From Betaproteobacteria bacterium (lineage in GTDB: Bacteria; Pseudomonadota; Gammaproteobacteria; Burkholderiales; SG8-41), in contig JAHFRO010000022.1 of the NCBI GenBank assembly GCA_023266245.1, positions 28,035-35,709 on the forward strand: 7,675 nucleotides of DNA, read 5' to 3'. Below, in pieces: positions 1-7,259 of the stretch. The notes under the pieces are model-generated. The model ran no database searches, was not told where the DNA came from, and saw only the letters and a list, made by a program, of their open reading frames with translations. Numbering within the stretch: position 1 is the first letter of the stretch; each line of letters opens with the position of its first letter. The position numbers were made by a program, and so were the translations under genes.

Positions 1-505
1 GTGTGTCTTCGCGCGCGATATTTTCCACCGCGATCACAGAGCAGGCACGACGATCGAAGATCCGCACCATCTGCTTGAGCACCGGCGGGTTGCCGTCGAT
101 CAGGTCATCGGCCAGCACCACCGCAAAGGGCGCATCGCCCACCACCGGCTGCGCGCACAGGATGGCGTGCCCGAGTCCCAGCGCCTGCGGCTGGCGCACG
201 TAAGTGCAGGACACGCGGCGCGGGATAATGTTCTGAACCACCTTGAGCAGGTCCCGACGGCCGCGCTCGGCGAGCTCGGCCTCCAGTTCGAACGCCTTGT
301 CGAAATGATCCTCGATCGCACGCTTGCCCCTGCCGGTGACGAAGATCATCTCGGTTATGCCCGCCGCCACCGCTTCTTCCACGGCATACTGGATGAGCGG
401 CTTGTCCACGATCGGCATCATTTCCTTGGGGCTCGCCTTGGTCGCTGGCAGGAACCGCGTTCCCATGCCCGCTACCGGAAACACTGCCTTGGTAATCTTG
501 CCCAT
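1..505 (-). CDS. galU: UTP-glucose-1-phosphate uridylyltransferase, N-terminal part
   Basis: GalU makes UDP-glucose from UTP and glucose-1-phosphate in the cytoplasm, feeding lipopolysaccharide, exopolysaccharide, glucan and galactose metabolism. The first 168 residues are in the window and the rest (roughly 120 residues in usual family members) lies beyond the left edge. The frame is fully open. The nucleotidyltransferase signature GMGTRFLPATKASPKEMM spans residues 13-30, followed by PIVDKPLIQY (31-40), the VTGRGKRAIEDHFD segment (56-69), GLGHAILCAQPVVGD (110-124) and the metal-site region VVLADDLI (129-136). The ATG at 505 gives the standard MGKITKAVFPVAG beginning. It lies 4 bases after the ligA stop, with an AAAGG ribosome binding site inside the end of ligA (about 9 bases upstream), so it is probably read from the ligA transcript. 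Family assignment is very secure. A close paralogue of the same fold (glucose-1-phosphate thymidylyltransferase) is unlikely, because the KASPKEMMPIVDKP segment and the following blocks are GalU-like. Confidence 0.96.
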   Translation of the reverse strand, partial: MGKITKAVFPVAGMGTRFLPATKASPKEMMPIVDKPLIQYAVEEAVAAGITEMIFVTGRGKRAIEDHFDKAFELEAELAERGRRDLLKVVQNIIPRRVSCTYVRQPQALGLGHAILCAQPVVGDAPFAVVLADDLIDGNPPVLKQMVRIFDRRACSVIAVENIAREDT

Positions 506-509
506 CGCC

Positions 510-2528
510 TCAAACCTTTCCGCTCAATAATTTCAGCAACCCGTCCTCGTCGAGCAGCGTTATGCCCAGTTCCCGCGCCTTGTCATGCTTGCTGCCTGGA
601 TCGGCCCCCGCCACCACGTAATCCGTTTTCTTCGATACGCTGCCTGTAACGCGGCCGCCGTGCGCTTCGATGCGGCTCTTCGCCCCCTCACGGGTGAGAT
701 GCGGCAAGGTGCCGGTCAACACAAAAACCCTGTCGGCAAGCTTGCCCCTTGCGCGCGCCGCGGCCATGCGCTCATATCGGATACCCGCCGCGCGCAGGTT
801 CTCGACCACCTTGCGGTTGTGCGGCTCCGCGAAGAACTGCGCGATGCTCTGCGCCACTACGGGGCCCACGTCCGGCACCTGCTGCAGCTCCTGTTCGTCG
901 GCCACCATGAGGTCGTCGAGATTGCCGAAGTGCTGCGCCAGGTCGCGCGCGGTGCTTTCACCCACGTTGCGGATGCCGAGCGCGTAGATGAAACGCGCGA
1001 GCGTGGCACGCTTGCTGTGAACGATTGCGGCAAGAACGTTGGCTGCCGATTTCTCCGCCATGCGTTCCAGATCGGCCAAGGTTCCGACGTCCAGCCGGTA
1101 AAGATCAGCCGGCGTTTTCACAACACCACCGTCCACCAGCTGGTCGACCAGTTTGTCGCCCAGCCCCTCGATATCCATGGCGCGGCGCGAAGCAAAATGC
1201 AGGATTGCCTGCTTGCGCTGCGCCGGGCAGTACAGCCCTGCGGTGCAGCGCGCCACCGCCTCGCCTTCGAGCTTTCTGACCGCCGAGCCGCACACCGGGC
1301 AGCGCTCCGGCATTGCGAAACGCCGCGTGCGCGCCGGTCTTTTTTCCATCACCACCCGCACCACCTCGGGGATGACGTCGCCGGCGCGGCGCACCACCAC
1401 GGTGTCACCGATGCGGATGTCCTTGCGCCGGATCTCGTCCTCGTTGTGCAGCGTCGCATTGGTGACCGTCGCGCCGCCCACGAACACCGGCTTGAGCCGC
1501 GCCACCGGCGTCAGCGCCCCGGTGCGGCCGACCTGCACGGCGATCGCCACCACTTCGCTCGTCGCTTCCTCGGCCGGGAACTTGTGCGCCACCGCGAAGC
1601 GGGGCGCGCGCGCCACGAAGCCGAGCCGCTCCTGCGCGGCGAGATTGTTCACCTTGTAGACTACTCCGTCGATGTCGTAGGGAAGCTGCAGCCGCTTCTC
1701 CCCTATCTTACGGTAGTACTCGAACAGTCCCGCTACGCCCTGAACAACGCTGCGCTCGGTCGCCACCGGAAAGCGGTTACCGGCGAGGTAGTCGAGCAGT
1801 TCGCTGTGCTTGGCGAAGCGCGGAACGCCCTCGGCGATGCCCAGACCGTAGGCAAAGAAGGTGAGCTTGCGAGCCGCGGTGACGCGCGAATCGAGCTGGC
1901 GCAGCGAGCCTGCGGCCGCGTTGCGCGGATTGGCAAATTCCTTGTCGCCCCGCGCACGCTGAGCGCGGTTGAGTTCCTCGAAATCGCTCTTCAACATCAG
2001 CACCTCCCCCCGCGCCTCGAGCAGCGGCGGAGCGCGCCGCGCTGCGAGCCTGAGAGGAATGGCGCGCACCGTGCGCAGATTGGCGGTGACGTCCTCACCG
2101 GTGTAGCCGTCCCCGCGCGTGGCACCCCGAACGAGCGCGCCGCGCTCATAGGTGAGACTCACCGCCAAGCCGTCAAACTTCGGCTCCGCTGCGTACTCGA
2201 CACCCTCCACCGCGAGCGCTTCCCGCACGCGCCGGTCGAAAGCACCGACCTCCTCCTCATCGAGCGCGTTGTTGAGCGAGAGCATCGGTACGCGATGCAC
2301 CACCTCGGCGAATGCCTCGGCCGGGGCTGCTCCAACACGCTGTGTCGGCGAATCGGGGCCGACCAGTTCAGGATAGCGCGCCTCGAGCTGCTGCAGTTCG
2401 CGAAACAGCGCGTCGTACTCCGCGTCCGAAATCAAAGGACGGTCGAGCATATAGTATTGGTAGTTATGCCGCTCGATTTCGGTGCGCAGCTTCTCGGCGC
2501 GCGCAACGACCTGGCGCGATACTGCCAT
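510..2528 (-). CDS. ligA: NAD-dependent DNA ligase LigA
   Basis: LigA seals nicks between Okazaki fragments and during repair, using NAD+ to form an enzyme-AMP intermediate. The protein is 672 residues, the usual length (E. coli about 671). Visible in order are: domain Ia with the NAD-binding DAEYD (35-39); the nucleotidyltransferase domain with catalytic Lys117 in EPKFDGLAVS, ATRGDGYTGED (136-146), ARGEV (172-176), NPRNAAAGSLRQLD (200-213) and DIDGVVYKV (285-293); the OB fold with VGRTGALTPVARL (333-345) and RRAGDVIPEVV (380-390); a four-Cys zinc finger (Cys410, 413, 428, 434); helix-hairpin-helix repeats (about 440-590); and a BRCT domain (about 595-672). All key residues are present. An ATG 66 bases further upstream is in frame, but it would add 22 unrelated residues inside zipA. 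The start at 2528 gives the family-like N-terminus and lies one base after the zipA stop. No Shine-Dalgarno motif precedes it, so translation probably depends on ribosomes finishing zipA. Confidence 0.98.
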   Translation of the reverse strand: MAVSRQVVARAEKLRTEIERHNYQYYMLDRPLISDAEYDALFRELQQLEARYPELVGPDSPTQRVGAAPAEAFAEVVHRVPMLSLNNALDEEEVGAFDRRVREALAVEGVEYAAEPKFDGLAVSLTYERGALVRGATRGDGYTGEDVTANLRTVRAIPLRLAARRAPPLLEARGEVLMLKSDFEELNRAQRARGDKEFANPRNAAAGSLRQLDSRVTAARKLTFFAYGLGIAEGVPRFAKHSELLDYLAGNRFPVATERSVVQGVAGLFEYYRKIGEKRLQLPYDIDGVVYKVNNLAAQERLGFVARAPRFAVAHKFPAEEATSEVVAIAVQVGRTGALTPVARLKPVFVGGATVTNATLHNEDEIRRKDIRIGDTVVVRRAGDVIPEVVRVVMEKRPARTRRFAMPERCPVCGSAVRKLEGEAVARCTAGLYCPAQRKQAILHFASRRAMDIEGLGDKLVDQLVDGGVVKTPADLYRLDVGTLADLERMAEKSAANVLAAIVHSKRATLARFIYALGIRNVGESTARDLAQHFGNLDDLMVADEQELQQVPDVGPVVAQSIAQFFAEPHNRKVVENLRAAGIRYERMAAARARGKLADRVFVLTGTLPHLTREGAKSRIEAHGGRVTGSVSKKTDYVVAGADPGSKHDKARELGITLLDEDGLLKLLSGKV
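515..519 (-). promoter_or_regulatory. Ribosome binding site of galU, inside the end of ligA
   Basis: On the minus strand AAAGG sits 9 bases before the galU ATG, overlapping the last codons of ligA. A second partial match, GAGG, overlaps the ligA stop but is only 2 bases from the ATG, which is too close to work well. The arrangement supports the 505 start and co-translation with ligA. Confidence 0.55.
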
Positions 2529-2529
2529 G

Positions 2530-3651
2530 TCAGGAAAACAGGCGCAGCGCGCGCGCGCTGCCGGCGGGGATCCCGCGCATTTCCATCGCGGCATGGATCG
2601 AGCGCAGCTGCTCCTTGATCCGAGCGATCCCTGCCTCGCTCAGCGCGACGCGATTGTCATCCACCAGGCGCCCGCCCAGCGCCGTCGCGAAGCTGCGTGC
2701 GATCTCGAGCATGCGCTCGAGAACCCCGTTCCCGTCCGCGACCCGCGGCACGTCCAGCAACAGCGTGATGCCGCGCGTAGTAAGGCTCTTGATCTGCTCC
2801 GGCAGGAACGGCGCCGGCTCGTGGTTGTCGAGCGTGAACAGCGTTTGCCGGTGCTCGTCGCGGTAGTGAAATACGCCGTCGGGCTCGAGCTTGAAGCCGG
2901 CAGCCTCGGCCAGCGCCCGGATCTTGGTGCCGGAAAAGCCGCCGCCGTCTTCGGCGATGATGTTGACACCGACCGCGACATCGACGTCGGCACAGAATAC
3001 ATCGAGTTCGCGTGCCGATTTCAACGCGCCTTGCGTTTCGGGACACACCGCCGGCGCCGGGATCCTGTCGGCGCAGCCCTTGACCGCGTCGCAGAAGGTC
3101 GCGAGCTGGGCGGGATTGATCGGGCCCGCGCGATTCACCAGCTGCAGCGCCAGCCGCAGCCTGGCATAGCGGCCGCCGGCGCCGCGCGCAAGGTCCTCCC
3201 ATTCCCCGTTTTCCGGATTGAAACCGGCGGCGCGGCTGGGCTTGCCGCAGGCCGCGATCCTGCTCAGCAGCTCGCCAATCACCGATTCAGCGATCGGTGC
3301 GTCCGCATCGATCTCCGCCACGTAGTCGAGCACGCTGTCGGTACCGGGAACGGAGAGCGTCCTGCGCGCCGCGATCGGACCGGAGCCTGCCGCTGCCGGG
3401 GTGAGCGGATAGTCATCGTCCCCTTCCCGCGAAGCCGGCGCCGCATGCGGTGCCGGTTCAAGCTGTGGCTCAAGGCGCCCGTCCGCGTGCACGGATTCGA
3501 CCCCGCTTCTCAACAGCACGTCGAAGTGCGCGTCCCCGAACGCCTGGCGCAGCCGGTGCCGGAATCTGCGCTCCTGAAACCAGTTGTACAGATAGACTGC
3601 GCCGACCACCAACGCGCCGATCACAACCAGGCTGATCTGCAGGTCGCTCAT
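2530..3651 (-). CDS. zipA: Cell division protein ZipA
   Basis: ZipA is an inner-membrane protein that binds the C-terminal tail of FtsZ and anchors the Z-ring. The 373-residue product starts with a single membrane segment (about residues 5-23, LVVIGALVVGAVYLYNW) followed by basic residues (ERRFRHRLR), which fits the N-out, C-in topology of ZipA. A short linker rich in Pro, Ala, Glu and Asp (about 58-98) comes next. The C-terminal FtsZ-binding domain (about 213-350) shows FHYRDEHRQTLFTLDN (261-276), PFLPEQIKSLTTRGITLLLDVP (281-302), a conserved-looking helix RMLEIARSFATALGG (313-327) and DDNRVALSE (331-339). Residues about 106-212 form an extra ordered block that resembles a degenerate copy of that domain (see findings). 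Position between smc and ligA supports the call, because zipA-ligA adjacency is common in Gamma- and Betaproteobacteria. The ATG at 3651 has a strong ribosome binding site. Primary sequence conservation in ZipA is low, so the call rests on topology, the C-terminal pattern and context together. Confidence 0.9.
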   Translation of the reverse strand: MSDLQISLVVIGALVVGAVYLYNWFQERRFRHRLRQAFGDAHFDVLLRSGVESVHADGRLEPQLEPAPHAAPASREGDDDYPLTPAAAGSGPIAARRTLSVPGTDSVLDYVAEIDADAPIAESVIGELLSRIAACGKPSRAAGFNPENGEWEDLARGAGGRYARLRLALQLVNRAGPINPAQLATFCDAVKGCADRIPAPAVCPETQGALKSARELDVFCADVDVAVGVNIIAEDGGGFSGTKIRALAEAAGFKLEPDGVFHYRDEHRQTLFTLDNHEPAPFLPEQIKSLTTRGITLLLDVPRVADGNGVLERMLEIARSFATALGGRLVDDNRVALSEAGIARIKEQLRSIHAAMEMRGIPAGSARALRLFS

Positions 3652-3656
3652 GGCGC

Positions 3657-3661
3657 CCTCC
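3657..3661 (-). promoter_or_regulatory. Ribosome binding site of zipA
   Basis: Read on the minus strand, GGAGG lies five bases before the zipA ATG, within the 12-base gap after the smc TAG stop. It is the best Shine-Dalgarno match at any gene junction in the window and fixes the zipA start. It also suggests that zipA can be initiated independently of smc translation. Confidence 0.8.
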
Positions 3662-3663
3662 GG

Positions 3664-6600
3664 CTAGGCGGCCTCCTCGGTGAGCTTCATCGCCTCTTCG
3701 ATATCCACCGCGACGACACGCGACACTCCTGGTTCCTGCATCGTGATACCGAGCAGCTGTCCGGCGATTTCCATGGTGATCTTGTTGTGGCTGATGAACA
3801 GGAACTGCGAGTGCTGCGACATTTTTCTGACCAGCTCGCAAAAACGCTCGGTGTTGTGGTCGTCGAGCGGTGCGTCCACCTCGTCGAGCAGGCAGAACGG
3901 CGCCGGGTTGAGCTGGAACAGCGCGAACACCAGCGCCAGCGCGGTGAGCGCCTTCTCGCCCCCCGACAGCAGGTGGATGGTGGTGGTTTTCTTGCCGGGA
4001 GGCTGCGCCGTCACCTGCACGCCCGCATCGAGTATCTCCTCGCCGGTCAGCAACAGGCGCGCGTGCCCGCCGCCGAACAGCGCCGGGAACATCTGCCCGA
4101 AGAGCCGGTTGACCTCGTCGAAGGTGTGCTGCAGCCGCTCGCGGGTTTCGCGGTCGATGCGCCGGATCGCGTCTTCCAGCGTGGTCATCGCCTCGGTGAG
4201 ATCGCGTGACTGCGCATCGAGATAGTTCTTGCGCTCGCGCGCCGCCTGCAGTTCTTCCAGCGCCGCGAGATTCACCGCCCCCAGCGCCTTGATTTCCTCG
4301 TTGAGCCGGCCGATCTCATTCTGGAGCGCGCCCGGACGCGTGCCTTTTTCGAGCAGCCCGGCGATCTCGTCCTCGCGTGCCCCCGCCTCGGCAAGCTGCT
4401 GCGCATACTGCTCCTCGTTGAGCCGCGACTCCTGTTCCTTGAGGCGCATCTCGGCGATTTTCTCGCGCATCGGCTCAAGTTTCTGCTCGCACGCGTGCCT
4501 TTCCTCGTCGGTCGCCTTGAGCTGCCCTTCCATGCCCTCCAGCGCGTCGCGCGCCCGGGCAAGTGCCAGTTCGCGCTGGCTGCGCGTGGCCAGGGCTTGC
4601 TGCAACCGCTCCCGGAGCGGCGTCTCGTCGTAGCCGGCAAGCTCTTGATGACGCGACCCGAGGGTGGTCGTGAGTCGTCCCTCGTTTTCAGAGATAACTT
4701 TAACTGAGTTCCTTATCTCATTGATCTTACTATCACATGACTGCTGATGAAATACCGCCTGCTGAGCTTGGTCGCGGGCCTGCTGCAGGGCGTTGCGCTG
4801 CAGCTCGAGGACGTTCTCGGCACGCCGATAAAGGTCGGTGGCCAGCGCCAGCTGATGGCGCAGTTGATCGCCCTCCGACTGCAGTTGGGTGATGCGCGCC
4901 TGCGCTGCCTGCCGGTTCGCCGTCGCCGTGCCGGACTGCGCTTCGACTTCGGCCAGTTCCCCGCCGATCTGCTGCGCGCGCTGCGTCACCCGCTCGCCAA
5001 GCTCAGCCAGACGCAGCGCCTCTATCTGCAGCGCGTGATGGCGCTGCTGCCCGTCATGGATAATTTCGCGCAGCTCGTCGAGCCGGGCACGGTGCTGTTC
5101 CCTGTCCTGTTCCGCAGCGGCGACGGCCTGTCGCAGCGCGGCGAGCTCGGCGCGCGCCGCCTCGATCGCGCCGCCGAGCTGCTCGATCTCGCGTTGCCGC
5201 GTAAGCACGCCGTGCAATTCGGTGTCCGGCGCATGAAAGCTCACGCTGTGGCGGGTGAAGACGTGACCTTCGCGCGTCACCAGTATGGCGCCGGCCGGCA
5301 GCCGCCCGCGCGCAACAAGCCCGGTCGTCGTATCCGGCGCCACATGGACCTGGTGCAGCCAGTCCGCGACCACCGCATCCGACCGCGGATCGCTGCACGT
5401 CACGTAACGGCGCAGCGGCTCGCATCCGGCAAGCGGTGCAGAGGCCGGCGTCGCTTCGCGCACCGGCACGTACACCGTGACTTTGCCCGGCGGTGGCTCG
5501 CTGAACCAGCGCTCGGCCTGCTCGAGCCGCTCGAGCGCGATGGCATTCAAGCGCTCGCGCAGCACCGCTTCCAGCGCGTCTTCCCAACCGGGTTCGATAC
5601 GAACCCCCTGCCACAGCCGCGGCGCCTTGCCCATGCCGCGCTGTCCAAGCCAGCCTTCAATGTCGGCACCGCGCGCGAGCCGCTCCTGCAGCTGCGTCAA
5701 GGCATGCAACCGCGCTTCCAGTCCGGCCAGGCGTTGGCTGGCACCTTCGAGCGCGGCACCCTGGTCACGCCACGCCTGCTCCGCCCGGGGCAGCTGCTCC
5801 TCGCAGGTCGCCAGGCTGTCACGCGCGCTCTGTTGAGCTGTCTCGAGTGCCGCGATTTCCTCGCGCAGCCGTGCCAGCCTCGAGGCATCGGTTGGCTGCA
5901 ACGACTGGCGTTCCTCGCGGAGCCGCTGCGCGCGCTGCGCCAACTGCTCCAGCACCTGCCGGGCATGCACGCGCTTGGTCTGCTCCACTTCCAGTCCCTG
6001 CTCGGCCAGCGCCAGCGCGCGCTGCAGCTCGTCGTAACGGTTGCGGGTGGCGCGGAACGTTTCCTCCGCCACCGGCAGCTTGTCGTTTTCGCTCTTTACC
6101 GCCGTTTCGCACGCCGCCACGCGCTCCGCCGCGCGTGCGCGTTCGCCGCGCCATTCGGCGAAGCTGGCCTGTGCCGCTGCGAGCTGCGCGCGGTCGCGTT
6201 CGAGCTGCGCGCTGAGCTCCGCCAGTTCCCGATCCACGCGCTGGCGGTTCTCCCGCAGGTGTGCGATCTCCTGCTCGAGCCGCGCGGTCTCGGAGTTGGA
6301 CTCGTAGGAAGCACCCTGCGCAGCGTGCACAGCATCGCTGGCACTGTAATGCTGCGCCCGCATCTCCTCGAGGCGTTTCCCGGCCTCGCGCAGCCGGGCG
6401 GTTTCCGCTTCCAGTTCCAGCCCCAGCCGCTCGATTTCCCGGGCATGCCGCGCGCGCTGCGCACCCGCCTCCTGCTTGCGCAGCAGCCACAGCAGATTCT
6501 GCGTGGTGCGCAGCCGTGACTGCAGTTCATGGTAGCGGGTCGCAACCTCGGCTTGCGCCTGCAGGTGCTCGAGTTGCTGGTCGAGTTCCTGGCGGATGTC

Positions 6601-7185
6601 TTCCACGCGCAGCAGGTTTTCACGCGTGTCCTGGAGCCTGAGCTCGGTTTCGCGACGGCGTTCGCGGTATTTCGAAACCCCAGCCGCCTCCTCCAGAAAG
6701 ATGCGCAGCTCCTCGGGCTTGGCCTCGATCACCCGCGTGATCATGCCCTGTTCGATGATGGCGTAGGCGCGGCTGCCCAGGCCGGTGCCGAGGAAGATGT
6801 CGGCGACATCGCGCCGCCGCACATGGAGATTGTTGATGTAGTAGGAGGAATCGGAGTCGCGCTGGAGCACGCGCTTGACCGAGATCTCGGCGTAGCTCGA
6901 CCATTGCCCGGCGGCCTTGCCGAGGCTGTTGTCGAAGATCAGCTCGACGCTCGCGCGGTTCACCGACTGGCGCTGGCCCGAGCCATTGAACAGCACATCC
7001 TGCATGGTTTCGCCGCGCAGATGCCGCGCGGAAGTTTCGCCGAGCACCCAGCGCACGGCATCTATGACGTTGGATTTGCCGCAGCCGTTGGGGCCGACGA
7101 TGCCTACCAGTTGTCCGGGAACAGGGATGTGAGTGGGGTCTACGAAAGACTTGAAGCCGGCGAGGTTGATCTGCTTGAGGCGCAC
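3664..7185 (-). CDS. smc: Chromosome partition and condensation ATPase SMC
   Basis: SMC is the ATPase core of bacterial condensin. It dimerises through its hinge and, usually with ScpA and ScpB, extrudes and aligns chromosome arms for segregation. The 1173-residue product is of normal length. The N-terminal head carries Walker A GPNGCGKSN (31-39) and the Q-loop Gln147 in IIEQGMI. A long Gln-, Glu-, Arg- and Ala-rich coiled coil runs from about 175 to 500. The hinge spans about 505-665, ending in the REGHVFTRHSVSFHAPD and ELHGVLTRQREIE segments (from 638). The return coiled coil spans about 665-1015. The C-terminal head holds the signature LLSGGEK (1072-1078), Walker B with catalytic Glu1102 in CLLDEVDAPLDDHN, and SHN (1132-1134). 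The start is GTG at 7185. It gives the conserved MRLKQINLAGFKSFVDPT beginning, no better in-frame start lies upstream, and the ribosome binding site is weak (ACGAG abutting the start). It is the first gene of the leftward cluster; no scpA or scpB is in view. MukB and RecN are excluded by the hinge and the length. A sharply AT-rich patch covers codons 816-835. Confidence 0.98.
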   Translation of the reverse strand: MRLKQINLAGFKSFVDPTHIPVPGQLVGIVGPNGCGKSNVIDAVRWVLGETSARHLRGETMQDVLFNGSGQRQSVNRASVELIFDNSLGKAAGQWSSYAEISVKRVLQRDSDSSYYINNLHVRRRDVADIFLGTGLGSRAYAIIEQGMITRVIEAKPEELRIFLEEAAGVSKYRERRRETELRLQDTRENLLRVEDIRQELDQQLEHLQAQAEVATRYHELQSRLRTTQNLLWLLRKQEAGAQRARHAREIERLGLELEAETARLREAGKRLEEMRAQHYSASDAVHAAQGASYESNSETARLEQEIAHLRENRQRVDRELAELSAQLERDRAQLAAAQASFAEWRGERARAAERVAACETAVKSENDKLPVAEETFRATRNRYDELQRALALAEQGLEVEQTKRVHARQVLEQLAQRAQRLREERQSLQPTDASRLARLREEIAALETAQQSARDSLATCEEQLPRAEQAWRDQGAALEGASQRLAGLEARLHALTQLQERLARGADIEGWLGQRGMGKAPRLWQGVRIEPGWEDALEAVLRERLNAIALERLEQAERWFSEPPPGKVTVYVPVREATPASAPLAGCEPLRRYVTCSDPRSDAVVADWLHQVHVAPDTTTGLVARGRLPAGAILVTREGHVFTRHSVSFHAPDTELHGVLTRQREIEQLGGAIEAARAELAALRQAVAAAEQDREQHRARLDELREIIHDGQQRHHALQIEALRLAELGERVTQRAQQIGGELAEVEAQSGTATANRQAAQARITQLQSEGDQLRHQLALATDLYRRAENVLELQRNALQQARDQAQQAVFHQQSCDSKINEIRNSVKVISENEGRLTTTLGSRHQELAGYDETPLRERLQQALATRSQRELALARARDALEGMEGQLKATDEERHACEQKLEPMREKIAEMRLKEQESRLNEEQYAQQLAEAGAREDEIAGLLEKGTRPGALQNEIGRLNEEIKALGAVNLAALEELQAARERKNYLDAQSRDLTEAMTTLEDAIRRIDRETRERLQHTFDEVNRLFGQMFPALFGGGHARLLLTGEEILDAGVQVTAQPPGKKTTTIHLLSGGEKALTALALVFALFQLNPAPFCLLDEVDAPLDDHNTERFCELVRKMSQHSQFLFISHNKITMEIAGQLLGITMQEPGVSRVVAVDIEEAMKLTEEAA
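4681..4740. other. AT-rich patch within smc
   Basis: These 60 bases contain 20 G or C (33%), while the flanking coding sequence on both sides is above 60% by eye. The smc frame stays open through it, coding residues 816-835 in the coiled coil after the hinge. Twelve of the 20 codons end in A or T, including AGT, ATA and AGG, a pattern not seen elsewhere in the gene. It also interrupts the long antisense open frames that otherwise mirror this gene. Its function, if any, cannot be told from sequence alone. Options are an internal promoter, a slow-translation stretch, a horizontally acquired or recombined segment, or drift. Confidence 0.75.
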
Positions 7186-7259
7186 TCGTGTATTTTCGAA
7201 GTTATAATTTGCCCATGCACTTTAACGCGAGATTGTAGCGGATTTGGGCAGTCACGATA
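7186..7259. promoter_or_regulatory. Divergent smc/queF promoter region
   Basis: This 74-base spacer separates the divergent starts of smc (left) and queF (right) and is the only intergenic space of any size in the window. It is clearly richer in A and T than the genes. On the plus strand a perfect TATAAT lies at 7203-7208, which would place a queF transcript start near 7215 and leave a leader of about 45 bases. No convincing TTGACA-like box is found 16-18 bases upstream of it, a position that falls in the first codons of smc. On the minus strand TACAAT (7237 to 7232) is a possible -10 for smc, again with only a poor -35. Promoters for both directions must lie here or inside the neighbouring genes, but the exact boxes are uncertain. 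Confidence 0.5.

Noticed and set aside
2528..2594. A longer LigA start at the ATG at 2594.
   Set aside because: It would add 22 residues unlike the family N-terminus and encoded by the zipA reading region; the 2528 start matches family length and operon spacing.
585..2618. A 677-codon plus-strand open frame covering nearly all of ligA on the opposite strand.
   Set aside because: Its translation is Arg-, His- and Ala-rich with no recognisable domain and lies exactly antisense to a complete LigA. Such mirror frames arise from GC-rich third positions.
2482..4209. A 575-codon plus-strand open frame opposite zipA and the end of smc.
   Set aside because: It is antisense to two well-supported genes, crosses their junction, has no domain pattern and no convincing start context.
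4747..6519. A 590-codon plus-strand open frame opposite the middle of smc.
   Set aside because: It mirrors the smc coiled coil and hinge. It begins just where the AT-rich patch stops supplying plus-strand stop codons, as expected for a compositional artefact.
7202..7216. A tiny minus-strand frame (ATG, three codons, TAA) in the smc leader that might act as a leader peptide.
   Set aside because: It has no ribosome binding site, no run of regulatory codons and no terminator-like structure, so chance is the simpler explanation.
7210..7250. An inverted repeat, TGCCCA at 7210-7215 and TGGGCA at 7245-7250, in the queF leader, considered as an operator or preQ1 riboswitch.
   Set aside because: The arms are only 6 bases with a 29-base gap. 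The leader lacks the A-rich tail and C-rich loop pattern of preQ1-I riboswitches, so it does not exceed chance.
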